Shown piece by piece: positions 1 to 13,469 of a stretch of DNA of 64,000 bases (its first letter is position 1; every line of letters begins with the position of its first letter). The stretch comes from Vitis vinifera. Its lineage: Eukaryota > Streptophyta > Magnoliopsida > Vitales > Vitaceae. A program made the position numbers and the translations under genes. The stretch is taken from the NCBI RefSeq assembly GCF_030704535.1, contig NC_081822.1:10595001-10659000 (forward strand). The letters are read 5' to 3'. The notes beneath the pieces are model-generated. The model had not been told where the DNA came from. It saw only the letters and a list, made by a program, of their open reading frames with translations, and made no database searches.

Positions 1-692
1 TTTGGGGCAACCATGAGTCCAAGTAAATGTTCTGAGCCCTGGCCTCCAATTTGAGCTCGTTTGGGTGAAGCCAAATCAAGCCCAATCCATGCTAACTCTG
101 TTTGATCTCAATTGGGCACAATTAATTGTCATGATGCAGTGTTAATCAATTTAGGGTCGGTTGAATTAGAAAAAAAGTAGAAATGACCTATGCTTGTGGT
201 GTGTAAAAAATAAAGGGAAGAAAAACATGAATTACTTAGTAGTCTACTATGAATGGACAATTGGCTTTTGAGACTGGTATACAGCTTATAGCACACCCCA
301 GGCCCCTGCTGTGGTTCTAATGACTTGTCTACACACAATCCTTGAAAGTGGGCCAACTTTTCTAAACCATGAAATCTGCTTTCTGACAAGATATATGGTG
401 ATCTTTGCATGTCATCTTGTTTTATGACTTGCTCTACAGACATAACTAGATGGAATGAAATGACGTGTGCATGTTGCTAATTATCTGGTTGTTCCATGCT
501 TCTTCACTTTCTCCTTTTTAACATTTCCTGGTATACAAGTTTGTCTCATCGTTTGTTTGCTGCATTCACATGAAAGATTAAATTACTGCTTCCTTGAGCT
601 GTCAGTGAGTTCAAAACAAATTATTTATGTGTTCTTGTATTGTGCTTACTGTTATAGGTTGATCAAGTTTCCAAATTGTGATTCCAATAGCC
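1..692. other. Upstream flank of the SEC14-like gene
   Basis: I see no gene here. The open frames are short and look random. The DNA just before 693 may be promoter and 5' UTR of the SEC14-like gene; an AG at 657-658 after a pyrimidine-rich stretch could be a 3' splice site of a 5' UTR intron, but this is weak. Confidence 0.4.
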
Positions 693-3600
693 ATGCTTCG
701 CCTTTGGGGTAAATCTCATCATGATCAAGAGAAGGATTTGCAGAAGTCTGATTCCAAGGTAATTTAAATGGAAAATATAAGAAAATATAGGCACATTTTG
801 AGTCAATTTAGCTGACTGTATGTGCCTTATGTTTGTAATGATATTTCAGCATTCATTTCCATCTACAGTTATTTGTTCTTTTCAGTTTTAAGTTCATAAT
901 TATGAAAATTGTGTTTACTCTCACATAAGCGATCTACATAAGATGAGCCAAACTTTTCATACTTATACTTTATTCTCTACAGTTCCAAGAAAAGAAGATC
1001 CCCCCTAAGATAACTTTATGAAAAACACTGCATGCTCTTATACTATGTGCAGGTTCATGAGCTTAAGGCTGCACTTGGACCACTATCTGGACGTAGTTTA
1101 CAGTATTGCAATGATGCATGCTTGAAGAGATATTTGGAAGCTCGGAACTGGAATGTAGACAAGTCAAAGAAAATGCTGGAAGAAACACTGACATGGAGGT
1201 CAACCTATAAGCCTGAGGAAATCCGCTGGGTAAGTTGATAAATTTTCCTTCATGTTGAAGCCACCCCCAGCCGAGCTGGCTTGATTGCCAAACTTCCTAT
1301 AAGCAATTTCTCCTAGAATGCCATCAAGATGTCAACTGAGTTACAACCTGTCGTAATTAGTAGATATGTTGATTTAGATTTACGAGTAGTGAAATTTGCA
1401 GACTGGTAAATCTAGATGTTCAGAAAAGGAAGGTCCTGATACTAAACAGAGAAGTGAAGCCAGAATTCAAGAATTGTGTGAATGGCTCATGAAGAAAAAA
1501 AATTCTGAGGGACCAAACTTTATTTTTTTGTATCTTCACAAAGATTAACAACTAGCTACACCAAGATCAGTAGGCAGAAACTAGCAGTCCCATGAGAAAA
1601 AAAATAAGTGAACACCCTCTGATTCAAATGAAATTAAATTTAGTAGCCAATGTATTAGAGTGGTCAGGGATGTAATTCAGACAACGGGATATGAGAACAA
1701 CTGTAACTGGTCACCAAGCCTGCCCAAGTTGATATAAATATAAATTTTATAATACAATCATTTCATCCATGTCAGGTTTCATGTACAATTCTCCCTCTAT
1801 CTCTGATCTTTTTTTTTGACAACTATTAGATACCCACTCTGTATAGGATTGTCTGTATTTTCTTGTGGTGTCCATCTCTTCCCCGGTGTTACACTTTAGG
1901 TTTCGCTTGTTTAAGAAAAGAAGCTAGGAAAAAACTTTAGAAAATTTGTATTATGTTATGTTCACAGGAAAGCAAATATTTGTTTTTGCTGACTGCAATT
2001 TTCCAAAACTAAGGACAACAACCCTTTTATAATTTTTGGAAGGCTGCTTTCTGCAATACTGTGTCTGTGTCTCTTGCATATCATATGATGCAAATATTTG
2101 AATAAAATAGTGCACACAAATCACAATTGTAATGATATGAACGTTGTTATGGAGCCCTCCTTTTCTAGAACCCTTTTGGTGGATCCAGTTTTCCCTAAAT
2201 TAATCAAAATAATGTTACAGATTTAAAAATAATAATAATAAAAAAAAGAATAAAAAAAAGCAAACAAACAAACAGATTGTCAAAGCTAAGTTTTTTATTC
2301 ACAGCAGTGTACCATGCATCTGGTATTGTTCTAACCAGAACTTCTTGTACCAAACACTGCCCTTCACTTCTCAAACCACCACCACATAGTTCTATTTCAA
2401 TTCCATCTGTTCTTAATTCATTTATTCATGTGAAACGCTTGCATCTCTGTGGTTGGTCCTGTAAAATTTGCACTTAACATATAGCCTTATTTCATCACCA
2501 GAGTGATGTTGCGACTGAAGGTGAAACTGGAAAAGTATTCAGAGCAAATTTTCATGACCGGCATGGGAGAACTGTTCTCATACTGAGACCAGGAAAGCAG
2601 GTATAGTATTTAGTTTTTTTTTTTTTACTTTGGACTCTAAACTTTGGTGCAATTAACACCTCTACGATTGTTACAGAATACAACAGCACTAGACAATCAG
2701 GTCCGTCACTTAGTATATCTCTTGGAGAACGCTATCCTTAATCTTCCAGAAGATCAAGAACAAATGGTATGGTTGATAGACTTCACTGGAATGACATTCA
2801 GCAACAGTGTGCCCATCAAAACTGCTCGAGACACAATAAATATTTTACAGAACCATTACCCTGAGAGGCTATTCTTAGCATTTCTTTACAGCCCTCCACG
2901 GATTTTTGAAGCTTTCTGGAAGGTTTGAATTCTCTCCCTGACTATAACTGGTTCTGAACACTGCAAAAATCACCACCATGTGAAATTACTAGAATGCTCA
3001 CTGTTTACTAAACAATGTGATGCCAATGTTTTGTCCTAACTCCAAGTGTGTATATGGATATTTTCAAGGCCGGCATGCATAGTGTCTCCAACTGTTACAG
3101 ATTTTAGATTGTGTGATAAAGGACTGGGAAGGATTACCCGTCTTTGGTGGAAAGCAATTTAAGTAAAGGATCCTTTCTTGAGAAAGGATAATAGCAAAAA
3201 TAGTCTGACCTACTCCCAGAACTAAGGTTATAGCTTCCCTCAACACTGTCATGGCTCAACGCTACCACCCACCTACTTTAGGACAAAGCTGTTACAAAAA
3301 CAAAGGTTCTTGAGTATAGATTGCTACCAATGGTTATTTGAGCCCAAATATTTTGTTGAACAGATAAATATTGTGCCAAGTGATTATTCCAGATTTTTGG
3401 AGTGATTTCGAGGGACTTTCGGGGGAGAGTTTTTAGATAAAGGTTTTTTTTAGAACTTGAATGTTCTCATTTTGTTTTCAATGTCTTTTGAAGAGCCATG
3501 GCCTATAGTGCTGGGAATGCCTCTTTCCTTCAAAGTTTGTTCTGGAATTGGAAACCACTATGATTTTGGTGCTTTTATTAAAAAAAAAAAATTCAAAATG

Positions 3601-4034
3601 CTTTCTGTTTTATTTAAAGTGAACGCCTCTTTTTCTTTTTCTTTTTAATTAGCTATGGTTTAGACTACAATTTTTTTTTTTATTGAATGTATTTCCCTTT
3701 CAATTTTTTCGTGACAAACTACATATGTAAATTGCAGGCTGTCAAATATTTATTGGATGCCAAAACATTCCAGAAGGTGAAATTTGTGTACCCAAAGGAT
3801 AAAAATAGCGTTGAGTTGATGAGTTCATATTTTGATGTGGAAAATCTTCCAACCGACTTTGGAGGAAAGGCCACGATGAATTATGATCATGAGGAATTCT
3901 CAAGGCTAATGACCCAAGACGATGTTAAATCTGCCAATTTATGGGGATTCGGCGACAAGCTGCAGCATGTTAGTAATGGACATTCTGTAGCAGAGGTGTC
4001 TCCAGAGCCTGCATGCCTAGCACCAGCAAGCTGA
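693..4034 (+). CDS. SEC14/CRAL-TRIO lipid-binding protein, 294 aa
   Basis: Five exons in phase: 693-758, 1053-1229, 2502-2600, 2677-2922 and 3738-4034, all GT-AG. The product has an N-terminal CRAL-TRIO helical domain (about residues 22-80, with LKRYLEARNWNVDKSKKML) and a CRAL-TRIO lipid-binding domain (about 100-260, with VWLIDFTGMTFSN, FLAFLYSPPRIFEAFW and the closing ENLPTDFGG). Members bind phosphatidylinositol or other hydrophobic ligands and move or present them at membranes; the exact ligand cannot be read from sequence. It is a short stand-alone SEC14 protein with no GOLD or nodulin tail. The start is the first ATG of an exon beginning MLRLWGKSHH, a basic opening as in homologues. It converges on the next gene. 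From memory the closest Arabidopsis relative is At1g75170. Confidence 0.9.
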
Positions 4035-4856
4035 GTCACCCTCTTCTTAACTCGGCTGTATTTTTGTCACAGGCTGAGGAAGAATCAGCAAGATATCGTG
4101 GGTTTACTAACAGCAGATATCTTAGCCATGTTCTGGACAATATAAACATTTTTACTCTTATCCCTTTTATACTTTACTAGTTAAAAGGGGAACAGAATCT
4201 AGTATCTAGTATATCTTTCTTTACTCTGCCCTGGATGCCTAGTTTCTTTGAAATAAACAGAGCAATTAGCATGATATTATCTCGTTTTTCTCTCATTCTG
4301 TCATAACTAATGATCCAAAAGATGGTTTAGCAAATGAACATCCAAAAGCAGATGATTACTGCCTTTTCTAACATCAGCAAATGAAGATCCAGCAGTGGAC
4401 AATGGTGGATTTTCACTCCCGAAGTGACATCTTATCAAAGGGTTGAAGCCACTGAGACAACTATTCAAACTATTCAAAGGAGGAAGGTAAAAAACACGGA
4501 TATATTTATCCAAATTATATATTGATACAACAGTTCCAGGAACAACATTTATTTACATTGCAATGCAAGTGATACAAGCTTAAACATATATATATCATCT
4601 CGACGATTCAGGGATTTGTAAGCCCTTTCCACTTCTACCAGCTTCACAATTATCATGCCCTTCTAAACAAACAAACACCACAATAGCAATGAAACTTAAA
4701 AATCAAACAAAAAGCTTACTGAACAGCAATGTCTGTGTTAGCTACACGAAGGTGACTTCAAAGCCTGTAAAAATTTGTCAAAGATGCAATCTCAAAAACA
4801 AGTCAGTCAGCTGCCTTTGGATTTGAGGGAGAAAGTTGTTGTGCAGACAATGGGAA
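4035..4856. other. Convergent 3' region between two genes
   Basis: It holds the 3' UTR of the plus-strand SEC14-like gene and, from the right, the 3' UTR of the minus-strand gene. No further coding frame is supported. Confidence 0.6.
4252..4257 (+). terminator. Candidate polyadenylation signal AATAAA
   Basis: Canonical AATAAA about 218 nt after the stop codon of the SEC14-like gene, a normal plant 3' UTR distance. Plant poly(A) signals are loose, so this is only a candidate. Confidence 0.45.
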
Positions 4857-7800
4857 TTACATGAGCCCCCTTTTGAAGTTTCGGGTGGTTGCTTGATAAG
4901 TACGGACCAGCAACCCAACTCCTATTCCGATTCCCAGACAAATGCCAAGGCCAATCCCAACACCAACCCTCACACCAGCATTGAACCAGGAGAGTTCACC
5001 ATCTTCACCTTCCATAAATTCTGTTCTCCTCCAGTACATGTAGTCTTCTTCACTTTCAGGCTTGTAGTTTGTGTATTCAGACATCTGCAAAGCAAAATAT
5101 GGAAATCGTGAAAATTGGGATATGCAAAATGGCATGGCTAGTGTACAGTGATGAATAAAAAAGTGCGTGAAATAACAGAACGTTTACGCTTTCAATGATT
5201 TCCCAATAATTGCAGCAGGTTTTGATCATACTGACTATTGATGCCACCCTTATTTACTATTTATTTTTGTTGAAGAATTTAAAAAAATAATCCTGAATCT
5301 AGACATAATTGTTTGTATTAAAGAGTGATTTAATGCCATGATTTAGGGAATTTTCTTCATTGGTTTAATCTCAGGCAGACAAAGCCAGTTAGAAGAGGAA
5401 CAGAGGGTAAAAGCCGCCAAGGGAGACATTCTAATCCAATGGCAAATGATGACCAATCATGATACTTTTGTGCTGTTGGACATGAAAAAAGTAGGCCAAA
5501 AGGAAGGTCCTAATGAATGTAACCAAAACATACACTATGTTATACGCAACATGTGAGTCACGTGCAGGCTCATCCATTCTGAAATTTAAGGACCCAAAAC
5601 ATGGTGAATTGTTGAATATCCAACACCTCTTGTTCATTATCTTTGACTAAAATGAGTATACATGTGATAAATCATGTCCATGTCTAACACTGATGCACTC
5701 ACTGATTTTGAAATATCCATTAAACATTCAACACACTACTTGTCCTAGTTTAATTCCTAGGAAGCTATGAATCTGTTCCTTGCTGACTTGCTCACTGGTT
5801 AGGTGTTTAACATGACAGCAGAAATATCAGACGCAAATTTCATACCCATATTCATGCTTCTTGGACATGGCACAGGTCACCAAAGCACTTCTAAGTGTTC
5901 ATATATGGTCTATATGTCATCAGGTCAATGAGAGCATACAAAGCATAACTCTTAACAAAAGAGTATACAAATAGTCGTTTATCTAACTATTTCTTCCAAT
6001 AACTTCATAACAAAAAAAAAAGAAAAAAGAAAAAAAAAGTTTCATCAATCATCACAAATAATAAGTGAGGAAATCAGACTTATGAAATGTAGTTACCCAT
6101 TAAATGCACACAATTACCACATCCAGGAAAATAGTTTACCATGCCATCTAGGGATCTAAGATGCTCGTGAAGGTATGCAGAAAGGAGTGCTAAACTAAAA
6201 TCAAACAATATATAGGGAAAGAGATAGAGATAGGAGGAAAGAAAACACAATAGCTCAAAGGATTGTAAGAGATTTGGAGTTCTACGCTTAGGGGGAAAGA
6301 AACCATAATAGCTAAAAGGATTGCAAGAGATTTAGAGTTCTTATTATTGATTGGTTTAATATACTTCACTTGATTTAGGCATGTGCTATAATCACCTGAA
6401 TCGCAAGGAAAGAGAATTCTAATATTATTAAACCAACCGATGTGTAGAATTAGACGTATGAATTAGACTGGCAAACAAATTTCAACCTGTACATAGATCT
6501 AAAACAATCAAGTTAAGATTCCAATTAAAATGAAAACATCATCACTTTCTTTATCCAGTCCCAAAAGGTTTAAGAACAAGAAAGCAACTCCTACAAACTT
6601 CTTGAAAAATAAATGAGTTTATCAACTTTTACACCAAGTTTGTTCTTTCATGCCTAAATCAAGCAAGGTTGCTTCTATAGGTATGTCAAACCCATAAAAG
6701 TCCTGTTCTGACAAATAATAAGGTTCCCAGGAAGGAAAATCCACTTAAGCATAATATCACATGCATGAGGTTGGCAACCTCACTTTATATTTTGGCATAT
6801 GTCTTTATGCATTTAAAAATTTGGTGGAAGTGCTAAAGAACGATGACATATTGGACGGTTGAAACTTTTCCCTCAGCCAATTTCTATTCCAGACAAATAT
6901 AGTTCAATATGTAAACAATATAAAAATATTTTACAAGCAGGATAAGATAAGCAGACCCTCACAAGATGGTAATAAACTCAAAATATAGATAAATTTATAA
7001 GGTAACCTGCTTATGTTATAGATGATAACAGGCAAATATAGCCCTCAGAAAATAGTCCTGAAAGGCCCCTAGAGGGTGGGCCCCACATATGCAGGCAATC
7101 CACCATATGGCTGAGAGTTGAGGCCTAGTGTCATATTCTGGCAGAACATGGATAATGAAAATAGTGAAACAGAAAACAAAAAGCGCAAATCGAGTATTAC
7201 CACCATCACTTTGTCCCCTGCCCATACCCCCATGACACAGTGAGGATAAGATTCGGTTTGCCTATCCAAGCATCCATCATTAAAAAGAAATGGGCCTTTT
7301 TGTAACAAGAAACATGTTTCAGGAGAGGAAGCATATGGGCTGCCATAACGAAAGAGGAATTAAACATGGAATTTGCTACATCACCATAGCCTCAAAGTAC
7401 AGCCCACAGCATCACAATATGGAGGGACTGTTTCGCCACCCCAGCCTATTGGCAATTGCAAAAGGCCTCTAAGAGAACCAACTGCATGGGATATGGCCCT
7501 TATAAGGGAATTATCGGTGCAGCACTAATGCTTAGGTAAACTAATAGTGATAAACATTTCATCCTGAACTCAGGCATCAATCAGAATGTGACATAATTTT
7601 GAATTCAAAACTTAAACCTAGTAGGTTACCTGCAAATCAAGCGATGATGGAACATTTTTCTGGCATTCAGTCGTTTCATACTCAGGAATAGAATCCAATG
7701 CACCCTTCCTATTATGCTTCTTCCGAAAACTAAGCTGCAAAGTCTTGGTTAAGATGATTGGAGTTCCTGAGAAACAGCCTGCAACATAGACCTCAATGGT

Positions 7801-8328
7801 TGGAGGTGGTAACTCAGAACCAACAATTTGTTTACCCTTCAAGAAGGCAGTTCCTGCAGTGATTTCTGATTCACAATTCATGCTCCATTGCTTGGCATTG
7901 GTCTTCGACTCCCCAATAAAACCATTACTATTGGACATCTCCAAAGCACCTGAAAGAATGAGATCCTCTTTATCGAAAACCTCAAATTTGACACTCCCAG
8001 TCAACCTTATACTGTCTGTGCTCACAAATGTGGCTTCTTCAGACTTCTTATCCACTCGATCCCTTCTCAAAAGGGAGGAGACTCCATCTGAGAAAATACT
8101 ACTTCTGGTGCCATTCACTTCAAGGAGGGTGTCAGGGCTTAAGGGGATGTGATTGAGAGTGAGGTATTCAGGGGTTGAATCATCAACCTCAAAATTGCTG
8201 ATTCTCACATAAAAAACTCTCAAATCAAACCAAGGTGATGACCAGGATTGGTAAGGGGTGTACCTAATAATCTGAAGGCCAGGATTGGCTGGTTCATCAT
8301 TTCTTACTGCCTCATAAGAAGATTCCAT
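4857..8328 (-). CDS. 'Erythronate-4-phosphate dehydrogenase family' plant protein, C-terminally anchored, 308 aa
   Basis: Two coding exons, 7630-8328 and 4857-5084, joined in phase across a 2.5 kb intron. The N-terminal 233 residues form a mostly beta-type soluble domain with family-typical stretches such as SSPWFDLRVFYVRISNF, SIRLTGSVKFEVFDKEDL and YVAGCFSGTPIILTKTLQL. The C-terminus has an acidic patch (EGEDGELSWF) and then a glycine-zipper hydrophobic segment at about residues 270-293 (GVRVGVGIGLGICLGIGIGV), followed by a short basic tail, as in a tail-anchored membrane protein. The database name is misleading: I see no Rossmann NAD-binding motif or dehydrogenase catalytic residues. Function is unknown. 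It resembles Arabidopsis At1g01500, At1g75180 and At1g19400 (from memory). The ATG at 8328 is the natural start. Confidence 0.88.
6237..6341. repeat. Imperfect tandem duplication in intron, about 59-bp period
   Basis: Two diverged copies, 6237-6283 and 6296-6341, share the order AAAGAAA, AATAGCT, AAAGGATTG, AAGAGATTT and GAGTTCT. They lie in the long intron of the minus-strand 308-aa protein gene. Confidence 0.7.
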
Positions 8329-9400
8329 GATTCAGGAGCTTTACCAATACTCACTGAAACCCTTCAACAACATTGATTGAGGGGATGGAATTGGAAATAC
8401 CATCCAACCAATAATCATGACTGAAGAAGAAACCTGTTTCGAAATCATCAAAATATCTACAATTAGAAAATCATAACACTAGATTATATAAATGAATAAA
8501 AAACAAAACATTTTTATGGTCAGAGAAATGGAAAATTATAAAGGCAAAAAAGGAAGAAACCCATAAAACCTTCTTACGGACAGACCCATCTTTTATATCA
8601 ATAGGACAGTGCAAACCTGAAAGAGCTGCCATGTAAAGGGTCTCAAAAAAATATCCAAAGTTGTAGGAACAGAAACCCTTGGAATAAGGAAAAGAGAAGA
8701 CAACCATAACCGAAAGGAGATGAAAGAAATCTAACAAAAGTGACTCATCTAACCAACTGGGATAAAAGGAAAACTAGCACCACTAAAAAAAAAAACCTTC
8801 AGAGAACTATAACCCTGGAAAAAGAGTCACAGAGGAGACTACAGAAGATTGAGGCCAGGTAGGAGTTACAATAGATAAAAGATGAAAGCTCAACCCCATG
8901 TAGAAATCAAAACAATTTGAATATGAAACTGGTTTAGAAAAAACTAAGTGAAAGGAGGAAAAGAAGAGAGAAAATCGAAAAATGAAACTGTTCGAATCAG
9001 GGATTAGAGAGACCCACCAGGAGTCGCCGGAATCAAAAGCCGAGCAGAGATGAAGTCGGCCTTTTGTCCTTTTATTTATTGAATTATATGGTTTTGAATA
9101 AAGGAAATATCAGTATTAAATAAATCAAAATATTAAAATAAAAAAATAAAACAAGGAGTAAACAGTTGGTCACTGTGACTTCTCCATGTCCACGTGGAAA
9201 CTACAAAACAAAAACGAAGACGAAATACCCTACTGCATCTAACAATGATAACAAAACTGCCGGCAATTACCATATAATACACACGTCACGCAAGAAGCCA
9301 AAAACCCTCTCTCTCTCTCTCTCCCTGGAAAATTGATCGTAGAGAAGGGGAAGTGAGAGCCACACAAAAACTTAAGACAATTTCAAAAAAAAATGAGAAA
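8329..9400 (-). promoter_or_regulatory. 5' UTR and promoter region of the 308-aa protein gene
   Basis: No coding frame is supported. On the minus strand, a GTGGGT donor near 9017 follows GC-rich leader-like sequence and could end a 5' UTR exon spliced near 8340-8420. A CT microsatellite at 9306-9323 is typical of plant leaders and promoters. The exact transcription start is not determinable. Confidence 0.4.
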
Positions 9401-10371
9401 CTTACTGAGAAAATCTTCCATCCACGGCATGCGGATAATTAAATCCTATTTGCAAATGGTTTCTGAAATCGCTTTCAAATTCGAAGGTCAAAGGTCTTTA
9501 TCCCAACCCAAAAGTTGTGGTTCAGAAACACGAAGCAAGGGGGACGACCCAAGTCACCAAATGTCACGTTTATACAAAATATAAAATGGAAATTTGTTGC
9601 TTAGAATAGAACGATTAGAGAGGAAATGTGAATGAAAACGAAGACATATTAGAAATGGGTGATGGAGGGGAGTTTGAGGAATAAATAGAGAAAATGATGT
9701 TTGGGGAAATGGGGGAGAGTGGGCGTGGGTCTGGAGTCTGGAGTCTGGATGAATATTATGATCTTATCCAAACACACCATCAATCATCAACCATCCAAAT
9801 TCACATTCACGAGGTCGGTGTCTTGTCCTTGAAAGGGATGTACATGCTTTCTTACGCTTCACGTGGACTTATGGGCTCATGGGCTTCTTGCCTTCTTCTT
9901 TAAGCCCATTTACGATCCGCCCCACTGTAACGCCTTTCTCTTTTCTCGATTCTGGGCCCCTATGGACAAATTTGGAGGACAGATCTCGCTCAACTCATCC
10001 TGTATCATCGGACATATGGTCGTAGGCCTGGACAATCCCCACCAGGCCCCAATCCCTCAAGCGGGAGCGGGTATACGTGTCCGGCACCCATGTAAAGATG
10101 AGCAAAGACATTATGAATGATTTCGTGGGCCTTCGGGATGACTAGAAGATTTGTCATTGTAGTATTTAACGTATGCCACAAGCATTAATAGTCCTTATCC
10201 CTATAAAATTATTTTCCTAAAATAAAAATAAGTCAATAAATTAGATGCATATTTGACTAATCCAATTTAAGAAGAAAAATGAGACGCACATGGCTAGGAA
10301 ATTAACATGAAATTTGGATAAATTTAGAAGCGTGTAATGGTGGAAACATATCTTATCTAATATATATTTTT
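9401..10371. other. Gene-poor intergenic DNA
   Basis: Only short unsupported open frames are present. I recognise no protein, RNA gene or repeat here. Confidence 0.5.
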
Positions 10372-11020
10372 AGGAGAATTATGTTTTAGGGGTAGATGGA
10401 CCCCAAATTAACAAAAGGTCCATATAACTCTTCAAATTGAGTTGAAGGATATGAAATAATAACGGACAAATATACCCTTTAAGAACACATATAAAATATT
10501 TTATAAAATTAAGTTAAATAATTTTTTTTAATAATTTTTTTTTCAAAAATGCTAAATTAAATAAAAGTGGTTTTCAAAAATATTAAATTAATTTTTTTTT
10601 CAAAAATATTAAATTAAATAATTTTTTTTCAAAAATATTAAATTAAATAAAACTATTTTAAAAAAATATTAAATTACATAAAAGTATTTTTTTAAAATAT
10701 TAAATTAAATAAAAAATATTTTTAAAAAAATTAAATTAAATAAAAGTATTTTTTAAAAATATTAAATTACATAAAAATATTTTTTAAAAATATTAAATTA
10801 AATCAAAAATATTTTTTAAAAATATTAAATTAAATAAAATTATTTTAAAAAAATATTAATTTTTTTCTCAAAATCAACAAAGGGTATTTTTGAAACTACT
10901 GAAGGATAATATCCTTCAACTCAATTTCCATATTTTCATTGAGTCTTGGGCTCAATTTAAAGAGTTACACGGACCTTTTGTTAATTTGGGGTCCATCTAC
11001 CCCTAAAACATAATTCTTCC
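10372..11020. mobile_element. MITE with long terminal inverted repeats, about 650 bp
   Basis: The two ends are inverted copies of about 60 bp: the left end carries GAATTATGTTTTAGGGGTAG followed by ATGGACCCCAAATTAAC, and the right end carries its reverse complement with few differences. A second inner inverted block (TTGAGTTGAAGGATAT) lies at 10436-10452 and 10906-10924. The interior (about 10500-10860) is made of diverged units built on AAAATATTAAATTAAATAAA and holds no coding capacity. It is therefore a non-autonomous DNA transposon. Long TIRs and T-rich flanks that share about TATTTTT fit a Mutator-like origin, but the target-site duplication is not clean, so the superfamily is open. Confidence 0.85.
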
Positions 11021-13080
11021 TGTATTTTTTACTTTACCATCCAAACATTGAAGTATGGATTTGCTTCCCTGATGAAAAGAAACGAAAGGGTGGGTTGCTT
11101 GACAAGTACCACAGCACATGAAAACACACACACAGACCATAAAAGAGATGGTTTTGGGGCAACAAACTTCAAGAGTAGGGAGAGGTATGAAGCATTTTGA
11201 TGTTCAAAGGGAATTGACTTTTGGGAAGCCTAATTCAAAATCCTCATTATATCATATGGGTCACCTCTCAAATCCCACGTTATTTCACCATTTGGGTTGA
11301 ATATTTCTTTCAATATCGCAATTAGGCAAGTAACTAATCCTACTCTTTTCAACTATATTAAAACAAAGGACACAGGAATCAGGGTGGGACCGGGACTTCA
11401 GCTATAGGGTTAAAAGAAGATTTCCTGGTATTTATACTGAATAGTCAAACATGAATTGGCCCCCACGAAGACATCGACCACACATTAATATTGCGGCCCA
11501 TCGGGCCCATCAAGATATTAAAAAGTCCCCGGCGGCTATACACTGGATTTTCCGCGAATTTCTTATGTTTCACACTTCTCCCCCCTCCTTTTCTTTTCCT
11601 TCGTTATGGTTTTCTATTTGTAATCAAGTAAAATCAACCAGCAATGATGGAAAAATGTTGATTGGATGGTTCTTGGATTGCGGTAAGTTGACTTGGAAGG
11701 GGGGGTGGTGGCGGGGGCGTGCGCTTCTCTCCATGGAAAATCCTTTGTCTTTCCAGCCCCCTTTCTTGAAACTTCCCGTCAGAGGGGTGGCTGCAGGCCC
11801 AAATAAGCGTGTAACCATTAATCAAGCTCTTCCATTCATGAATCAGAATTTAAGAGGTGGTACTGATCACGCTCATTGATATTGAATTCATAATTATGAA
11901 TGGAAACTAAAAAAAGGTGGTTAGGGCGCTGGGCCCTGGGGCACGCCTGGACACCCCATGTGAATTAGATGTCAGGCTTCACAACTCTAAAAACTAAAGT
12001 AATAAAAAAAATAAAAATAAAAGGGGACAAATTTTACAAGTGCATGTGGATGTCAACATAAATTTCTCTTCAATAAAAATGTTTCATGAGCAAATTGAAA
12101 TTTTGAAAAGGTTGATATTGGTTTAGCTTAGGTCTTAACATGAGTTGGGCCTTAAATTGAGCCTTCGAGTGTTTGGACTCGAGGCGTACCCATTTTCAAA
12201 GAAATATTTAATTACTTTTAAGGTTGAATAATATGTGATTTGAGTTTTGGTATAAATTTGTCTGACTTTAGTTTTAACTTGATTTCCCCTATGGGCCGAC
12301 TTAAACCTTGATAATCTTGGGCCTTAACTCGATTTAAACTTGGAGAGAAGTTGTGCTTTAACTTATTAACGCTTTGCTCAACTTGTAATTGGGAATGTGA
12401 AGGCATAATCCTAGATTTGACGATTAGGATCTCGATTTGGGCGTTAGGCTTCAACTTGGAAAACATTGACCAAGGGGTCTAGAGCTTGATTTCAATTTGA
12501 ATAATTGATGAAAGCGTGAATGCAACTTTTGGTTGGTATGTAAATTGAAGACATGAATGCTTCAACTTGACAATTTGAATGCATAGATGAAAGGGCCTCA
12601 AAACTTATTCTTAAGAGTTTAGAAGTATATTTTGAAGATCAAAAAGACCCTTCTTTGTATCTCTTTAATATTGTTCCTTGATCTTTTTGAATGATATTAT
12701 TTAAAAGTAATTAATTGATATACCAAATTATGTTGGGTGGACAGTGGACTTTTCTGACACAAGTACTTATCAATGGACTTCGGTGCGGGTGCTCCCTTTG
12801 CAAGGGAGGAAGAAGAGTGGGGATGGCAGGAGTGAGCAAGAGGTCCAAGTCCAGCGCAAGGGAGTGTTGGATAGATCATAGATTCCAAAATGCGTCCGTA
12901 AGTGTGAATTGAGCGGGGCACCTACTTCTACACCTCCACACTTCTACTCCACATCCACCCCACCCACACCCACAACGACGTCAAAGCTCCAGTGGTCAGA
13001 CTGAAACATTGACCAATGGTAGACTACCCTAGCCTTTATACACCAACTCGGAACCCCACACTCTCTCTCTCATACAGACA
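11021..13080. other. Intergenic DNA upstream of the AT-hook gene
   Basis: No gene is supported. The stretch 12120-12480 is quasi-repetitive, with recurring phrases such as GGGCCTTAA and AACTTG/GATTT in changing order, and could be a decayed repeat I cannot classify. 12940-12990 is C/A-rich. Confidence 0.4.
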
Positions 13081-13088
13081 TATATAAA
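13081..13088 (+). promoter_or_regulatory. TATA box (TATATAAA) before the AT-hook gene
   Basis: A perfect TATATAAA lies 382 bp upstream of the ATG at 13470. The distance allows a long leader, perhaps with a 5' UTR intron ending at the CAG at 13451-13453. Confidence 0.5.
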
Positions 13089-13469
13089 GGACCTGGGTTG
13101 AAGTCTAACCATGGTTTACATTCAACCCCCTCCATCTCCACCTTATGAGTTATGTCTTTCTCTCCTTTTGTCTTTTCTTGTGGAACAAAGGGAAGGAGTG
13201 GGATATAATAGAGATGGATGGATGCCTAAAAGAAGGGGGGAAAGTTGAGAGGATTGACTGTTGGGCTTGAAGCTCTGCTGTTGTTGAGTTATTGAATTAG
13301 AGGTTGAGAGATATGATTCTGATGGCGTTTCTTTTTCCTATCTAGATGTTGGATTCCTTTTGATTTGACAGAATCGCAAAACGGATGTAAAACACGAAAG
13401 ATCGTTAGGGTTTTTGTGTTTGGATGATCACCGTGTATTGGTTTTATATACAGGATAGAAAGTGAATAG

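Noticed and set aside
8990-9010. GTTCGAATC resembling a tRNA T-loop
   Set aside because: No acceptor or anticodon stems can be paired around it.
11451-11879. 142-residue plus-strand frame in intergenic DNA
   Set aside because: Overlapped by open frames in other phases, Pro/Gly/Trp-rich from local GC content, no domain recognised.
12120-12480. Quasi-repetitive stretch as a possible transposon remnant
   Set aside because: Repeated words are short and out of order; no ends, duplication or coding trace to support an element call.
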